DNA of 64,000 nt from Pseudomonas marginalis (GTDB lineage Bacteria; Pseudomonadota; Gammaproteobacteria; Pseudomonadales; Pseudomonadaceae): contig NZ_FNSU01000003.1 in NCBI RefSeq assembly GCF_900105325.1, forward strand, positions 1,426,001-1,490,000, in the 5' to 3' direction. Shown in pieces: positions 9,757-19,600 of this stretch. The stretch's first letter is position 1. Each line of letters opens with the position of its first letter. The translations under genes were made by a program, and so were the position numbers. The notes under the pieces were generated by a model that worked only from the letters and a program-made list of their open reading frames with translations, searched no databases and was not told the origin of the DNA.

Positions 9757-10247
9757 GCAGCCTCGACCAACTGCAACCGCTGATCGCCCCGCCGCCCATC
9801 GGCTTCTGGCCGCCCGCGCCGGGCTGGTGGCTGTTGCTGCTGGTCATCCCGCTGCTGGGTTGGGGGTTGTGGTCGCTGCGCCGCTTCTTGCCGACTCGAC
9901 GCCCCCTGGCCCGTGCCGAACAGCCGCTGGACCCGCTGCGCATCGCCGCCCTGGCGGAATTGGCGCTGATGCCCAAACCCTACGATGGCGCGCCCGCCGG
10001 TGCCTGGCTGCAACAGCTCAATGGCCTGCTCAAGCGCCTGTGCCGCAACGACTATCCCTATAGCCAGAGCCATACCCTCAACGGCCGCAAATGGCTGGCA
10101 TTCCTCGACAACCGTTGCCCGGCCGCCGGCCTCACGCGCTGGATGGTGCTGGTGGAGGGTGCCTACAAACCCGAATGCAAACTCGACGACAAGGCCATCG
10201 CCGGCCTGACCCAAGCGGTCGACACCTGGATCCGCAAACATGTTTGA
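9753..10247 (+). CDS. DUF4381 family membrane protein (164 aa)
   Basis: Small protein with one N-terminal membrane segment (about 24-46, PGWWLLLLVIPLLGWGLW) after the family-like start LIAPPPIGFWPPAPG. The C-terminal half is soluble and helical, with WLQQLNGLLKRLCRNDYP and GRKWLAFLD. DUF4381 genes sit between DUF58 and BatA in proteobacterial Bat operons, exactly as here. It overlaps both neighbours (ATGA at the 5' end, 8 bases at the 3' end), implying translational coupling. The molecular role is unknown. Confidence 0.88.
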   Translation: MSSLDQLQPLIAPPPIGFWPPAPGWWLLLLVIPLLGWGLWSLRRFLPTRRPLARAEQPLDPLRIAALAELALMPKPYDGAPAGAWLQQLNGLLKRLCRNDYPYSQSHTLNGRKWLAFLDNRCPAAGLTRWMVLVEGAYKPECKLDDKAIAGLTQAVDTWIRKHV

Positions 10248-11328
10248 GTTCGCCTGGCCGTGGATCTTCATCCTGTTGCCCTTGCCGTGGGTGATGCGGT
10301 TCATCCTGCCGGCGGCCGACAGCGGCGAGCCCGCCCTTAAAGTCAGCTACCTCGGCGATCTCGAAAGCCTGGCCCGCCGCCGTGCGCGGGTGAACCTGCC
10401 GGGCTGGCGCCAACAGGCGCCCTTCGTGGTGCTGTGGCTGCTGCTGCTGAGTGCCGCTGCGCGCCCGGAATGGCTGGGCGAGCCACTGCCGATTGCCGCC
10501 AGCGGCCGCGATTTGCTGGTGGCGGTGGACGTGTCCGGCTCCATGGACTTTCCCGACATGCACTGGCAGGACGAAGACGTCAGCCGCCTGAACCTGGTCA
10601 AGCACCTGCTCGGCGACTTCCTTGAAGGCCGCGAAGGCGACCGCGTGGGCCTGATCCTGTTCGGCAGCCAGGCCTACCTCCAGGCACCGCTGACCTTTGA
10701 CCGCCGCACCGTGCGCACCTGGCTGGATGAGGCGCGCATCGGCATCGCCGGCAAGAACACCGCCATTGGCGATGCCATAGGCCTGGCGCTGAAACGCCTG
10801 CGTCAGCGGCCTGCGCAAAGCCGCGTGCTGATCCTGGTCACCGATGGCGCCAACAACGCCGGGCAGATCGCGCCCCTGATCGCCGCGCGCCTGGCGGCCG
10901 AAGAAGGGGTGAAGATCTACCCCATCGGCATCGGCGCCGACCCTGAGCAAACCGGTTCCCTGGGCATCCTTGGCGTCAACCCGAGCCTGGACCTCGACGA
11001 GCCGGCACTCAGGGCGATTGCCGAGGCCACCGGCGGCCAATACTTCCGTGCCCGCGATGGCCAGGAGCTGGAAGCGATCAAGCAGACACTGGACAAGCTC
11101 GAGCCCGTCGAACAGCAACCGACCCAGGCACGCCCGGCGCAGGCGCTGTACAGCGGACCGCTGGCCCTGGCGCTGATCCTGAGCATGTTGCTGGTGATCC
11201 ACGAACGCTGGCCAAACAACGCCCTGCAACGCGGGTTCAACAAACTGTCGAGCAAGGGAATCTTCCTGCAACAGCATCCGCAATGGCGCCAGCGCCTTAA
11301 ACGCCTGCGTCTACGGAGGCGTCGATGA
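10240..11328 (+). CDS. batA: BatA-like von Willebrand factor A domain membrane protein (362 aa)
   Basis: Membrane-anchored vWA protein. Two N-terminal membrane segments (about 3-22 and 50-68) precede a vWA domain with an intact metal-binding site: DVSGS at the start and LVTDGANNAG later. A third hydrophobic segment (about 308-324, GPLALALILSMLLVIHE) is near the C-terminus. The vWA is expected to bind a divalent metal and a protein partner in the periplasm. ATG 10240 lies inside the end of the DUF4381 gene, and its stop overlaps the next ATG. Confidence 0.93.
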   Translation: MFEFAWPWIFILLPLPWVMRFILPAADSGEPALKVSYLGDLESLARRRARVNLPGWRQQAPFVVLWLLLLSAAARPEWLGEPLPIAASGRDLLVAVDVSGSMDFPDMHWQDEDVSRLNLVKHLLGDFLEGREGDRVGLILFGSQAYLQAPLTFDRRTVRTWLDEARIGIAGKNTAIGDAIGLALKRLRQRPAQSRVLILVTDGANNAGQIAPLIAARLAAEEGVKIYPIGIGADPEQTGSLGILGVNPSLDLDEPALRAIAEATGGQYFRARDGQELEAIKQTLDKLEPVEQQPTQARPAQALYSGPLALALILSMLLVIHERWPNNALQRGFNKLSSKGIFLQQHPQWRQRLKRLRLRRRR

Positions 11329-13064
11329 TCGCCCTGTGGCCGCATTGGTTCCGTCCCTGGTGGCTGTTGCTGCTGCCGCTGCTCGGCTGGTTGCTGTGGC
11401 AACTGTGGCATCGGCAAAAGCGCGCCGGGCGCTGGCAGATGATCCTGCCGCCGGCCTTTCACGCCGTACTGCTCAGCGGTGGCAGCGGGCGCGAAAGCAA
11501 ATCGCCGTGGGTGTTGCTGGGCCTCGCCTGGCTGTTGGCGGTGCTGGCGTTGCTGGGTCCCAGCTGGCAACGGGTTGAACAAACCAGCCAGAAACCCTCC
11601 GACCCGTTGGTGGTGCTGCTCGAACTGACCCCGGAAATGCTCGCCACCGACAGCCCGCCCAACCGCCTCGAACAGGCACGGCGCAAGCTCTATGACTTGT
11701 TGCAGGCGCGCAGCGATGCGCAAACCGCCATCGTCGTGTATGCCGGCAGCGCCCACACCCTGGTGCCGCTGTCGGACGACCTGGCCACCAGCCGCAACCT
11801 GCTCGACGCCCTGCGCCCCTCGATCATGCCGGAGTCCGGCCACCGCGCCGACCTGGCGGTGGAGAAAGCCCTGGACCTGCTCAAGCATGGCGGCCTGGGC
11901 CAGGGTCGCCTGCTGCTGGTCGGCTCATCGCTGTCCAAACAGGAACGCCAGGGCATTCGCCTGCTGCTGCAGGGCAACCAGGCGCCGAGCCTGTCGATCC
12001 TGGGCATCGGCAGCCGTGAAGGTACGCCGGTGACCCAGGAAAGCGGCGAATTCCTCAAGGACGAACAAGGCGCGATCCTGGTACCGCGCCTCGACAGCCC
12101 GACACTCAAGGCCTTCGCCAACGAAATGGGCGGCCGCTACCGGGCCGCACGCCTGGACGATAAAGACCTGCGCCAGCTCGGCGTGCTGGACCCGCCCCAA
12201 GCCCTGCGCAACGACGGCCAGTTACTGCACCTCGACACCTGGGCCGACCAGGGATACTGGCTGCTGCTGCCGCTGTTGCTGCTGGCCGCCTGCGCCGGGC
12301 GGCGCGGCTGGTTGTTCTTTTTACCGCTTCTGCTGTTGGGCGTGCCACAACCCAGCTATGCCTTTGAATTCCAGGATTTGTGGCTGCGGCCGGACCAGCA
12401 AGGCCAATACCTGCTCAAGCAGAAACGCCCCGCCGAGGCCGCAGAGCACTTCCAGGATCCGCAGTGGCAAGGCGTCGCCCTGTACGCGGCCGGCAACTAT
12501 GCCGAGGCCATCAAGCGGTTTGCCGAGGGCAATGACGCCTATTCCCACTACAATCGCGGCAACGCCCTGGCCAGGTCCGGTGAACTCGAAGCGGCCATCG
12601 ACGCCTACGAACAAGCCCTGGAAGCCCAGCCCGACCTGCAACCGGCACTGAAAAACAAGGCCCTGGTAGAAGCCCTGATCCAGGAACAGACAGAACCCGA
12701 GCCGCAAACGCAGGCAAAAAACGAGGATGACGAAACCACCCAACCCGGCCAAACTGCGCAACCGGGCGCCACTGGGCGAAATGCCACAGGTGGCGAGCAG
12801 TCGTCCCAGGGCCAGGGCGAAGCCGGCAGCGGCGATACCCAGGCCGGCACCCCGCCGCCAGCCGCTGGCAACGACGTGCCGGGCAGCGAGTTGGGCGATG
12901 AGCACACCACCACCCCGCCGCTGCTTGCTGCCGACGCCAACCTCGACGGTGAACACCGCCAGGCCCTGGAACAATGGCTGCAGGAGATCCCGGACAATCC
13001 CGGCGAACTGCTGCGACGCAAATTCTGGTACGAACAGCAACAGCATCAGGACAAGACTCGATGA
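11325..13064 (+). CDS. batB: BatB/BatC-like protein: vWA domain fused to TPR region (579 aa)
   Basis: Two membrane segments at the N-terminus (about 11-28 and 62-79) are followed by a vWA-like domain (95-290), another hydrophobic stretch (LLLPLLLLAAC, near 312-345) and a TPR region (about 375-450) with HYNRGNALARSGELEAAID. The C-terminal tail is rich in Gln, Gly, Thr and acidic residues and probably disordered. This is the BatB plus BatC arrangement in one polypeptide. The metal site is degenerate: the expected DxSxS is ELTPE at residues 100-104, so it is unlikely to bind metal as BatA does. It overlaps both neighbours by 4 bases. Confidence 0.9.
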   Translation: MIALWPHWFRPWWLLLLPLLGWLLWQLWHRQKRAGRWQMILPPAFHAVLLSGGSGRESKSPWVLLGLAWLLAVLALLGPSWQRVEQTSQKPSDPLVVLLELTPEMLATDSPPNRLEQARRKLYDLLQARSDAQTAIVVYAGSAHTLVPLSDDLATSRNLLDALRPSIMPESGHRADLAVEKALDLLKHGGLGQGRLLLVGSSLSKQERQGIRLLLQGNQAPSLSILGIGSREGTPVTQESGEFLKDEQGAILVPRLDSPTLKAFANEMGGRYRAARLDDKDLRQLGVLDPPQALRNDGQLLHLDTWADQGYWLLLPLLLLAACAGRRGWLFFLPLLLLGVPQPSYAFEFQDLWLRPDQQGQYLLKQKRPAEAAEHFQDPQWQGVALYAAGNYAEAIKRFAEGNDAYSHYNRGNALARSGELEAAIDAYEQALEAQPDLQPALKNKALVEALIQEQTEPEPQTQAKNEDDETTQPGQTAQPGATGRNATGGEQSSQGQGEAGSGDTQAGTPPPAAGNDVPGSELGDEHTTTPPLLAADANLDGEHRQALEQWLQEIPDNPGELLRRKFWYEQQQHQDKTR

Positions 13065-14701
13065 GCCGCCGCACCACCCTTCTGCTTCTGCTCGCGTTGT
13101 CGGCAGGCCACGCCCAGGCGGCCAGCCTGGTCGCCAGCGTCGACCGCAACCGTCTCAATTCCGGGGAAACGGTGGAACTGACGGTGGAATCCAGCGATGT
13201 CACCCAGTTCGGCAAGCCCGACCTGTCGCCCCTGGATGCGCAATTCGAAGTCAGTGGCACGCGCCAGCTCAACCAACTTACGACGTTGGGTGGCGATAAC
13301 CATGCGACCACCCGCTGGATCATTACCCTGCTGCCCAAACAGAACGGCACGGTGGTGATTCCGCCGCTGCAAGTGGGTGAGTACACGACCCAGCCGATCA
13401 GCCTGCAAGTGCTGGAAACCACCAGCCAGGACACCAACGCCGAACTGGCCCCGGTGTTTGTCGAAGCCAACCTCGACCAGACCAGCGTGTACGTCCAGGC
13501 CCAGGCACTGTTGACCGTGCGCGTGTACCACTCGGTGTCGCTGTATGACGACAGCAGCTTGACGCCGTTGCAGATCCCCGATGCCCGTGTCGAACAGTTG
13601 GGCGAGTCGCGCACCTATGAAAAGGTCATCAACAGCATCCGCCATGGCGTGATCGAAACCCGCTACGCGATCTACCCGCAGCACAGCGGCACCCTGGAGA
13701 TTCCCGCGCAGACATTCAGCGCCACGCTGGTGGAGTCGCGTCCGCCCCAGGAAAACACACTGCAGGGCACCAAGCCCGGCAAGCTGATCCATGTGAGTTC
13801 GGCGGCGCTGCCACTGGCGGTCAAGCCCAAGCCTGCGCTGTACCCCGTCGATGCCCCCTGGCTGCCGGCCCGCAGCCTCACGCTCACCGAGAGCTGGAAC
13901 CCGGAGCCGGAACATGTACAAGTCGGCGACTCCCTGACCCGCAGCCTGACCGTCAAGGCCGAGGGCCTGTCCAGCGCCCAACTGCCGGCCCTGCCCAGCA
14001 CCGACATCAACGGCCTGCGCCGCTACCCGGACCAGCCGGTGCTCGGCAACCAGACCAGTGACCGTGGCCTGATCGGCAGTCGCGAGGACCGTGAGGCCCT
14101 GGTGCCCAACCGGGTCGGCGCCCTGGAACTGCCTGCCGTCGAGGTGGTGTGGTGGAACACCCACGAGGACCATCTGGAACGCACCAGCCTGCCGGCCCGC
14201 ACCCTGCAAGTGGCCAACAACCCCAGCCTGGCGGTGGACACGCCGGCCACCCCAACCATCATCACCGCACCGGACGACAGCCGCCTGTGGCTGTGGCAAC
14301 TCAGCACCCTGCTCCTGGCCTGCACCACCCTGCTGGGCTTCGGCCTGTGGTGGCGGGCCCGTCGGCAACCGGCGGTACTGCGCGCCACGCAAACCGGCCC
14401 GAGCCCGCGCACCCTGCTCGACGACCTCAAGCGTGCCACCCAGGCCAACGACCCCCAGGCCACCCGCCAGGCGCTGGATGCCTGGGCGCGGCAACAGCCG
14501 GAAACGTTGGCGGATATGGCGGCACGGTTCGTGCCGTTGTCGGATGCATTGGATGGGCTCAATGGCGCGCTGTACAGCGAAAGCGGTCAATACTGGCTGG
14601 GCGAAGAGCTGTGGCGTGCGGTCAAGGCCATCCCCATGGCCGAGCGCGAGCAGGGCCCGGCGACGGACACCACCAGTTTGCCGCCGCTGTATCCCAAATA
14701 A
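13061..14701 (+). CDS. batD: BatD-like protein, exported and membrane-anchored (546 aa)
   Basis: The ATG at 13061 overlaps the preceding stop (ATGA) and opens a signal peptide (MSRRTTLLLLLALSAGHAQA). The periplasmic part is built of beta-rich repeats, with ASVDRNRLNSGETVELTVE near the mature N-terminus as in BatD/DUF7939-type proteins. A single membrane segment lies at about 430-450 (WLWQLSTLLLACTTLLGFG), followed by a short cytoplasmic tail. It closes the Bat operon. A GC hairpin follows at 14706-14732. Confidence 0.9.
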   Translation: MSRRTTLLLLLALSAGHAQAASLVASVDRNRLNSGETVELTVESSDVTQFGKPDLSPLDAQFEVSGTRQLNQLTTLGGDNHATTRWIITLLPKQNGTVVIPPLQVGEYTTQPISLQVLETTSQDTNAELAPVFVEANLDQTSVYVQAQALLTVRVYHSVSLYDDSSLTPLQIPDARVEQLGESRTYEKVINSIRHGVIETRYAIYPQHSGTLEIPAQTFSATLVESRPPQENTLQGTKPGKLIHVSSAALPLAVKPKPALYPVDAPWLPARSLTLTESWNPEPEHVQVGDSLTRSLTVKAEGLSSAQLPALPSTDINGLRRYPDQPVLGNQTSDRGLIGSREDREALVPNRVGALELPAVEVVWWNTHEDHLERTSLPARTLQVANNPSLAVDTPATPTIITAPDDSRLWLWQLSTLLLACTTLLGFGLWWRARRQPAVLRATQTGPSPRTLLDDLKRATQANDPQATRQALDAWARQQPETLADMAARFVPLSDALDGLNGALYSESGQYWLGEELWRAVKAIPMAEREQGPATDTTSLPPLYPK

Positions 14702-14705
14702 GCCC

Positions 14706-14732
14706 TCCCAGATTTGACTTGTGCTGCCTGGG
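14706..14732 (+). terminator. Possible terminator of the Bat operon
   Basis: Seven-base-pair stem with CTCCCAG opposite CTGGGGG (one G-T wobble) starts 4 bases after the batD stop. The T tract behind it is weak (CTGTATTGTT), so efficiency is uncertain. Confidence 0.45.
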
Positions 14733-14841
14733 GGACCTGTATTGTTAAAGGCCAGCAATCCATAGTTCGTTAAAATTGCAGGACGTGCATTTGATCAGCA
14801 GCGCCAATAGCCTCGCCGACGGAGCGGCGGGCCGCATCCAG

Positions 14842-14907
14842 GGTGGACGCCCTCCTTTGAATATTCCCGCGTGGGGCGTGGAAATAATCAATCAAAGGAC
14901 ATCCACC
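14842..14907. other. Long imperfect inverted repeat in a non-coding gap
   Basis: Outer arms GGTGGA (14842-14847) and TCCACC (14902-14907) and inner arms CCTTTGA (14854-14860) and TCAAAGG (14892-14898) pair in register. The enclosed segment also pairs partly (TATTCC against GGAAATA). The surrounding 14702-14976 holds no convincing gene. The element could be a structured RNA, a protein-binding palindrome or a worn mobile-element end; the sequence does not decide. Confidence 0.5.
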
Positions 14908-14949
14908 GTCTAAAGGCGTTAAAGCAGGCCTTGCTGATTGGCAGACAAT

Positions 14950-14973
14950 GCCGATGAGCACTCCTGCATCGGC
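14950..14973 (-). terminator. Hairpin directly after the small minus-strand gene
   Basis: Seven-base-pair perfect stem (GCCGATG 14950-14956, CATCGGC 14967-14973) beginning 3 bases after the TAA of the small gene on the minus strand. The following T content is low (ATTGTC), so this is a terminator candidate only. Confidence 0.4.
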
Positions 14974-14976
14974 TCC

Positions 14977-15231
14977 TTATGTGGGTTTTCCGGACTCGAA
15001 CCACATGACCATGGACCGCGCGTGATCAGCACCAGCCTCAGCCAGTTTTGGATCGCGCTTTTCATTGGTCACACTTTCAAGCCAATCCCTGGGATTCATT
15101 GGTGCTTCCTTTGGCTCGCTTTTTTTTTCCGGCGACTGATGATGTACGGGAGGTAAGGTGAACGAGTAAAGAAGGTGATCACCACCGGGATTAATTGCAC
15201 TCATATTCAATTTATCCTTCAAACAGTTCAT
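14977..15231 (-). CDS. Doubtful small hypothetical protein (84 aa)
   Basis: Not recognised. The frame starting MNCLKDKLNM is polar and charged, with Pro-rich middle (FTLPPVHHQSPEKKSEP) and a basic/acidic tail. Support for a real gene: an AAGGTG-type ribosome site before the ATG at 15231 and a hairpin immediately after the stop. Against: no known family, and the surrounding DNA is lower in GC than its neighbours. An in-frame ATG at 15276 would add 15 residues. The ribosome site sits inside an inverted repeat (15237-15254), so translation could be structure-controlled. Confidence 0.4.
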   Translation of the reverse strand: MNCLKDKLNMSAINPGGDHLLYSFTLPPVHHQSPEKKSEPKEAPMNPRDWLESVTNEKRDPKLAEAGADHARSMVMWFESGKPT

Positions 15232-15236
15232 AGGTA

Positions 15237-15254
15237 TCCCACCTTCAGGTGGGA
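15237..15254. other. Perfect 8-bp inverted repeat over a candidate ribosome site
   Basis: TCCCACCT and AGGTGGGA flank a 2-base loop. On the minus strand it covers the Shine-Dalgarno of the small gene. On the plus strand it is followed by CCTGTTTT and could act as a weak terminator ahead of sbcD. Confidence 0.5.
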
Positions 15255-15393
15255 CCTGTTTTGAGTGCATGTTCATCAGCGGTCAGTTCCAAGCGCGCCT
15301 GGTAACAGGGTATTTACAGGTAAACTCTCCAGCTTTATCGCCCTGCTTTGTTTTCGGCGGCCATTCATCCTCTTTTCCTCTACGGAGTTCGCC

Positions 15394-16635
15394 TTGCGTC
15401 TGTTCCACACCTCCGACTGGCACCTGGGCCAAAACCTCCACGGCCAGGAACGCGACTTCGAACACGCCTGCTTCCTCGAGTGGCTGCTGCGCCAGATCGC
15501 GGCCCAGCAACCCGATGTGCTGTTGATCGCCGGCGATATCTTCGACACCGTCAACCCGCCGCTCAAGGCCCAGGAGCGTCTGTACGATTTCATCATCAGC
15601 GCCCACGAACAAAACCCGACGCTGACCATCGTAATGATCGCCGGCAACCACGACTCCGGCTCGCGCATCGAGCTGCCCGCGCCGTTGATGCGGCGCCTGC
15701 GCACCCATGCGCTGGGCCGCGTGCTGTGGCTGGACGACGGCCAGCTGGACGCCGAGCGCCTGCTGATTCCCCTGCCGGATGCCAAGGGCAAGGTCGCCGC
15801 GTGGTGCCTGGCGCTGCCGTTCCTGCGCCCGGCGGAAGTCACCGGTGCCCACCTGGGTGATGACTACCTGCAGGGTATCGGCCAGGTACATGAATGGCTG
15901 ATCGCCGCCGCCAACGCCAAACGCAAAAAAGGCCAGGCGCTGATTGCCATCAGCCATGCGCACATGGCCGGTGGTTCGGTGTCGGAAGACTCCGAGCGCA
16001 GCCTGATCATCGGCAACGCCGAGGCGCTGCCGGCCACACTGTTCGACAAGAGTGTGGGCTATGTGGCCCTCGGCCATTTGCACAAGCCGCAAAAGGTCAA
16101 TGGCGAAGAGCGCATTCGCTACAGCGGCTCACCGATTCCACTGTCGTTTTCCGAAATCGGCTACAAGCACCAGATTCTCGATGTGACGTTCCAGGGCCAA
16201 TGCCTGGTGAGCGTCGAACCGCTGCTGATTCCCCGCTCGGTCGACCTGCAACGCCTGGAAGCCGCGCCGCTGGCGGATATTCTTAAACAGCTGGCAGAGC
16301 TGCCCGATATCGACCTGCTCGCCGAAACCCAGCGCCATCCCTGGCTGGAAGTGCGCGTACTTCTGGACGAGCCCCAGCCCGACCTGCGCCAGCAGATCGA
16401 AACCGCCCTACAAAGCAAGGCCGTGCGCCTGGTGCGTATCGCCGCCGAGTACGCGGGTAAACGTGGCAGTGATGCCCATGACGAAGAGCGCTTTATCGAA
16501 CTCGATCAACTCTCGCCGCAAGAGCTGTTCAGCCGTGCCTGGCAGGACAGCTACGGCAGTGAAGTGGATGAACAGACCTTGAAGGATTTCGCCGTGCTGC
16601 TCCAGGAAGTGCAACAGGCAGGTGAACAGCCATGA
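15394..16635 (+). CDS. sbcD: Exonuclease subunit SbcD (Mre11 type, 413 aa)
   Basis: Nuclease subunit of the SbcCD complex, which opens hairpins and processes DNA ends. All Mre11 phosphodiesterase motifs are present near the N-terminus: DWHLG, GDIFD, GNHDSG, then SHAH and GHLHKPQ. I take the TTG at 15394 as start: it gives LRLFHTSDWHLG at the very N-terminus as in the family and has ACGGAG 7 bases upstream. The upstream frame to 15265 is low-complexity and lies over the inverted repeat region. The stop overlaps the sbcC ATG by 4 bases. Confidence 0.95.
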   Translation: MRLFHTSDWHLGQNLHGQERDFEHACFLEWLLRQIAAQQPDVLLIAGDIFDTVNPPLKAQERLYDFIISAHEQNPTLTIVMIAGNHDSGSRIELPAPLMRRLRTHALGRVLWLDDGQLDAERLLIPLPDAKGKVAAWCLALPFLRPAEVTGAHLGDDYLQGIGQVHEWLIAAANAKRKKGQALIAISHAHMAGGSVSEDSERSLIIGNAEALPATLFDKSVGYVALGHLHKPQKVNGEERIRYSGSPIPLSFSEIGYKHQILDVTFQGQCLVSVEPLLIPRSVDLQRLEAAPLADILKQLAELPDIDLLAETQRHPWLEVRVLLDEPQPDLRQQIETALQSKAVRLVRIAAEYAGKRGSDAHDEERFIELDQLSPQELFSRAWQDSYGSEVDEQTLKDFAVLLQEVQQAGEQP

Positions 16636-19600
16636 AGATTCTTGCCATCCGCCTGAAAAACCTCGCCTCCCTGGCCGGGCCGTTCGAGATCGACTTTACT
16701 GCCGAGCCCCTGGCCAGTGCCGGGCTGTTCGCGATTACCGGGCCGACCGGCGCCGGTAAAAGCACCCTGCTCGATGCCCTGTGCCTGGCGCTGTTTGGCG
16801 CCGTGCCACGCCTGGGCGATACCGGCCAGGCCAAGATGCCGGATGCCGACAGCGATATTTCCATCGGCGATCCACGCACCCTGATCCGGCGTGGCACCGG
16901 TGGCGGCTACGCCGAAGTGGACTTTGTCGGTGTCAGCGGCCGTCGCTACCGGGCGCGCTGGGAAGCCAATCGCGCCCGCGACAAGGCCAGCGGCAAATTG
17001 CAGAACAGTCGGCAGAGCCTGATCGACCTGGACAGCGACCAACTGCTGGCCAGCCAGAAGACCGAATACAAAACCCAGCTGGAACTGGCCCTGGGCCTGA
17101 ACTTCGAGCAGTTCACCCGCGCGGTGTTGCTGGCGCAAAGCGAGTTCAGCGCCTTCCTCAAGGCCAACGACAATGAGCGCAGCGAACTGCTGGAAAAGCT
17201 CACCGACACCGCGCTGTACACCCAGCTCGGCCGCCGCGCATTCGACAAGGCCAAGGAGGCCAAGGATACGCACAAACACCTGCAGGACCAGGCTACCGGC
17301 GTAGTGCCCCTGGCCCCTGAAGCGCGCGCCGAACTGGACCAGCAATTCGACGCGGCCCAGCAGCAGCTCAAGACCCAGCAGGCGCAGCTCAAGCAGTTGG
17401 AGTTGCAGCACACCTGGCTCAAGGAACTGCGCGAATGGCAGGACCGCCAGCGCAGTGCCACCGAGCAGCTCCAGCGCGCACAGGCCGATTGGGACAGCCA
17501 GGATGCACAGCGCCAAGACCTGAGCCGCCTGGACCAATTGGCGCCGCAGCGGCATCAGTTTGCGCGCCAGGCCGAACTCGACACCTTGCTCACACCGCTG
17601 GCTACGCAGATTCAGGCGCACATCGAGCAACAGGCCGAATTGCATACCCGCCAGGCGCAGGCCCAACAGCAGCAGGCATCCGCCCAGGCGGCACTGGCCG
17701 AAGCGCTCAAGGCCCAGGGCGATGCGGTGCCGTTGCTGCGCCAGGCCTTTGAAGCACAAAACACCCTTGCCCACCTGACCAGAGACCTGGCCAAGCGCAA
17801 CGAGGAAAAACAGCAACACGAAGCCGCCTGTGCCGAAGGCCAGACGCTGCTCAAGGGTTTGCAGGACAGACACGCCCACGTTGCCGAGCGCTTGCAACGC
17901 CTGGCCGCCGAACTTGAACGCAGCAGCGCCCTCGCCCCGCTCAGCGATGCCTGGAACGCCTACCGCGATCGCTTGCAACAGTTGATGCTGATCGGAAATC
18001 GCCTGAAAAAAGGCCAGGCCGAACTGCCACAACTTGAACAGCGTGCTACCAGCGCCGCAGAAAAATTTGCCCAGCAACGCGAAGCCCTCGACCTGCTGTA
18101 TCAAGAAGCCGGCGCCGAACCCCATGCCGTGGCCGAACAGGTGCAACTGCTGGCCAGCCTGTTGCAGGACAATCGCAAGCAGCAGCGCGCCTTCGAAGAC
18201 CTGTCACGCCTGTGGGACAGCCAGCAGCAACTGGAGCAGCAAGCCGTTGCCCTCACGCAAAAGCTCGCCGATGCCGCCCAGCAACGCGACCAACTGAACC
18301 AGACCGGCCTGCAAACCAAGGCCGAGCTGGCCGTGGCTGAACAGACCCTGACGGTGACCAAGCAACTCTTGGAGCGCCAGCGCCTGGCCCGCAGCGCCAG
18401 CGTCGAGGAATTGCGCGAACAATTGCAGGACGGCCAGCCCTGCCCGGTGTGCGGCAGCCATGAACACCCGTACCACCAGCCCGAAGCCCTGCTGCAGAGC
18501 CTCGGGCGCCACGACGACAACGAAGAGGCCACGGCGCAGAAAGCGGTCGATACCCTCAAGGAAAAACTCACCGAACTGCGCGGTGAAGTCGGCGGCCTGA
18601 TCGCCCAGCAGAAAGAATTCCTGCAACAACAGGAACACCTGGTCACCCAACAGCAGGCGCTCCAGCCCAGCCTGGACGCACACCCACTGGCGGCCTCGCT
18701 GTTCAATCAGGACGCAGCCAAACGCAGCCATTGGTTGGCCCAGCAACTCAGCCAACTGACCCAAAGCATCACCCAGGACGAACAGCGCCAGGCCGCCCTG
18801 CTCAACCTGCAGCAAAACGCCGGGCGCTTGCAGCAACAACTGCAAGCCGCTCAGGACAGTAGCCAGCAGACCCGCCAATTAATGCTGGATCAACAGCGCG
18901 AGCTGTCCAACGACCGCGAGCGCCTCGACGAAGAACTCAACGCCTTCGCCAACCTGCTCCCCGCCGACACCCTGGAAGGCTTGCGCAGCGACCCGGCCGC
19001 GACCTTTATGCAGTTGGACCAGCAGGTCAGCCAACGCCTTGAACAACTGGGCCATCAGAAGGATGAGTTGGCCGAGCAGCAGGAACGCCAGCAGGCCATC
19101 GAGAAAGAGCACACGCACCAGCAGCATCGCCAACAGCAGCTCGAGGCCCTGAACCAGCAATTTACCGAGTTGGCCGCGCAGCGACAGGCCGCCCAGGAAA
19201 AACTCGGGGCCTTGCTGGGCGAGCACGCCAGCGCCGAACACTGGCAACAACAACTGGAACAGGCCGTGGTGCAGGCACGCCAGAGCGAGACGGACGCCAA
19301 CCAGCAGTTGCAGGACATCTGCAACCAACTGATCCAGCTGGCCGCCGACCTCAAGGCCCGGCAGGAGCGCCGGCAATCCCTTGAAGCCGAGCAGCAGGCC
19401 CTCCAGACCCGCACCCACGAATGGCGCGCCCTGCACCCAGAGCTGGATGACGAGGGCCTGGCGCGTCTGCTGGCGTTCGATGACACACACATCGCCACGC
19501 TGCGCGAGCATCTGCACAGCAGCGAAAAAGCCGTCGAGCAAGCCAAGGTATTGCTGCAGGAACGCGAACAACGCCTCGCCGAACACCAGGCCCTGCACAA

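Noticed and set aside
14985..15010. tRNA T-arm-like GGTTCGAGTCC on the minus strand
   Set aside because: The stem is mismatched, no acceptor or anticodon arms fit, and the bases form the end of the small minus-strand reading frame.
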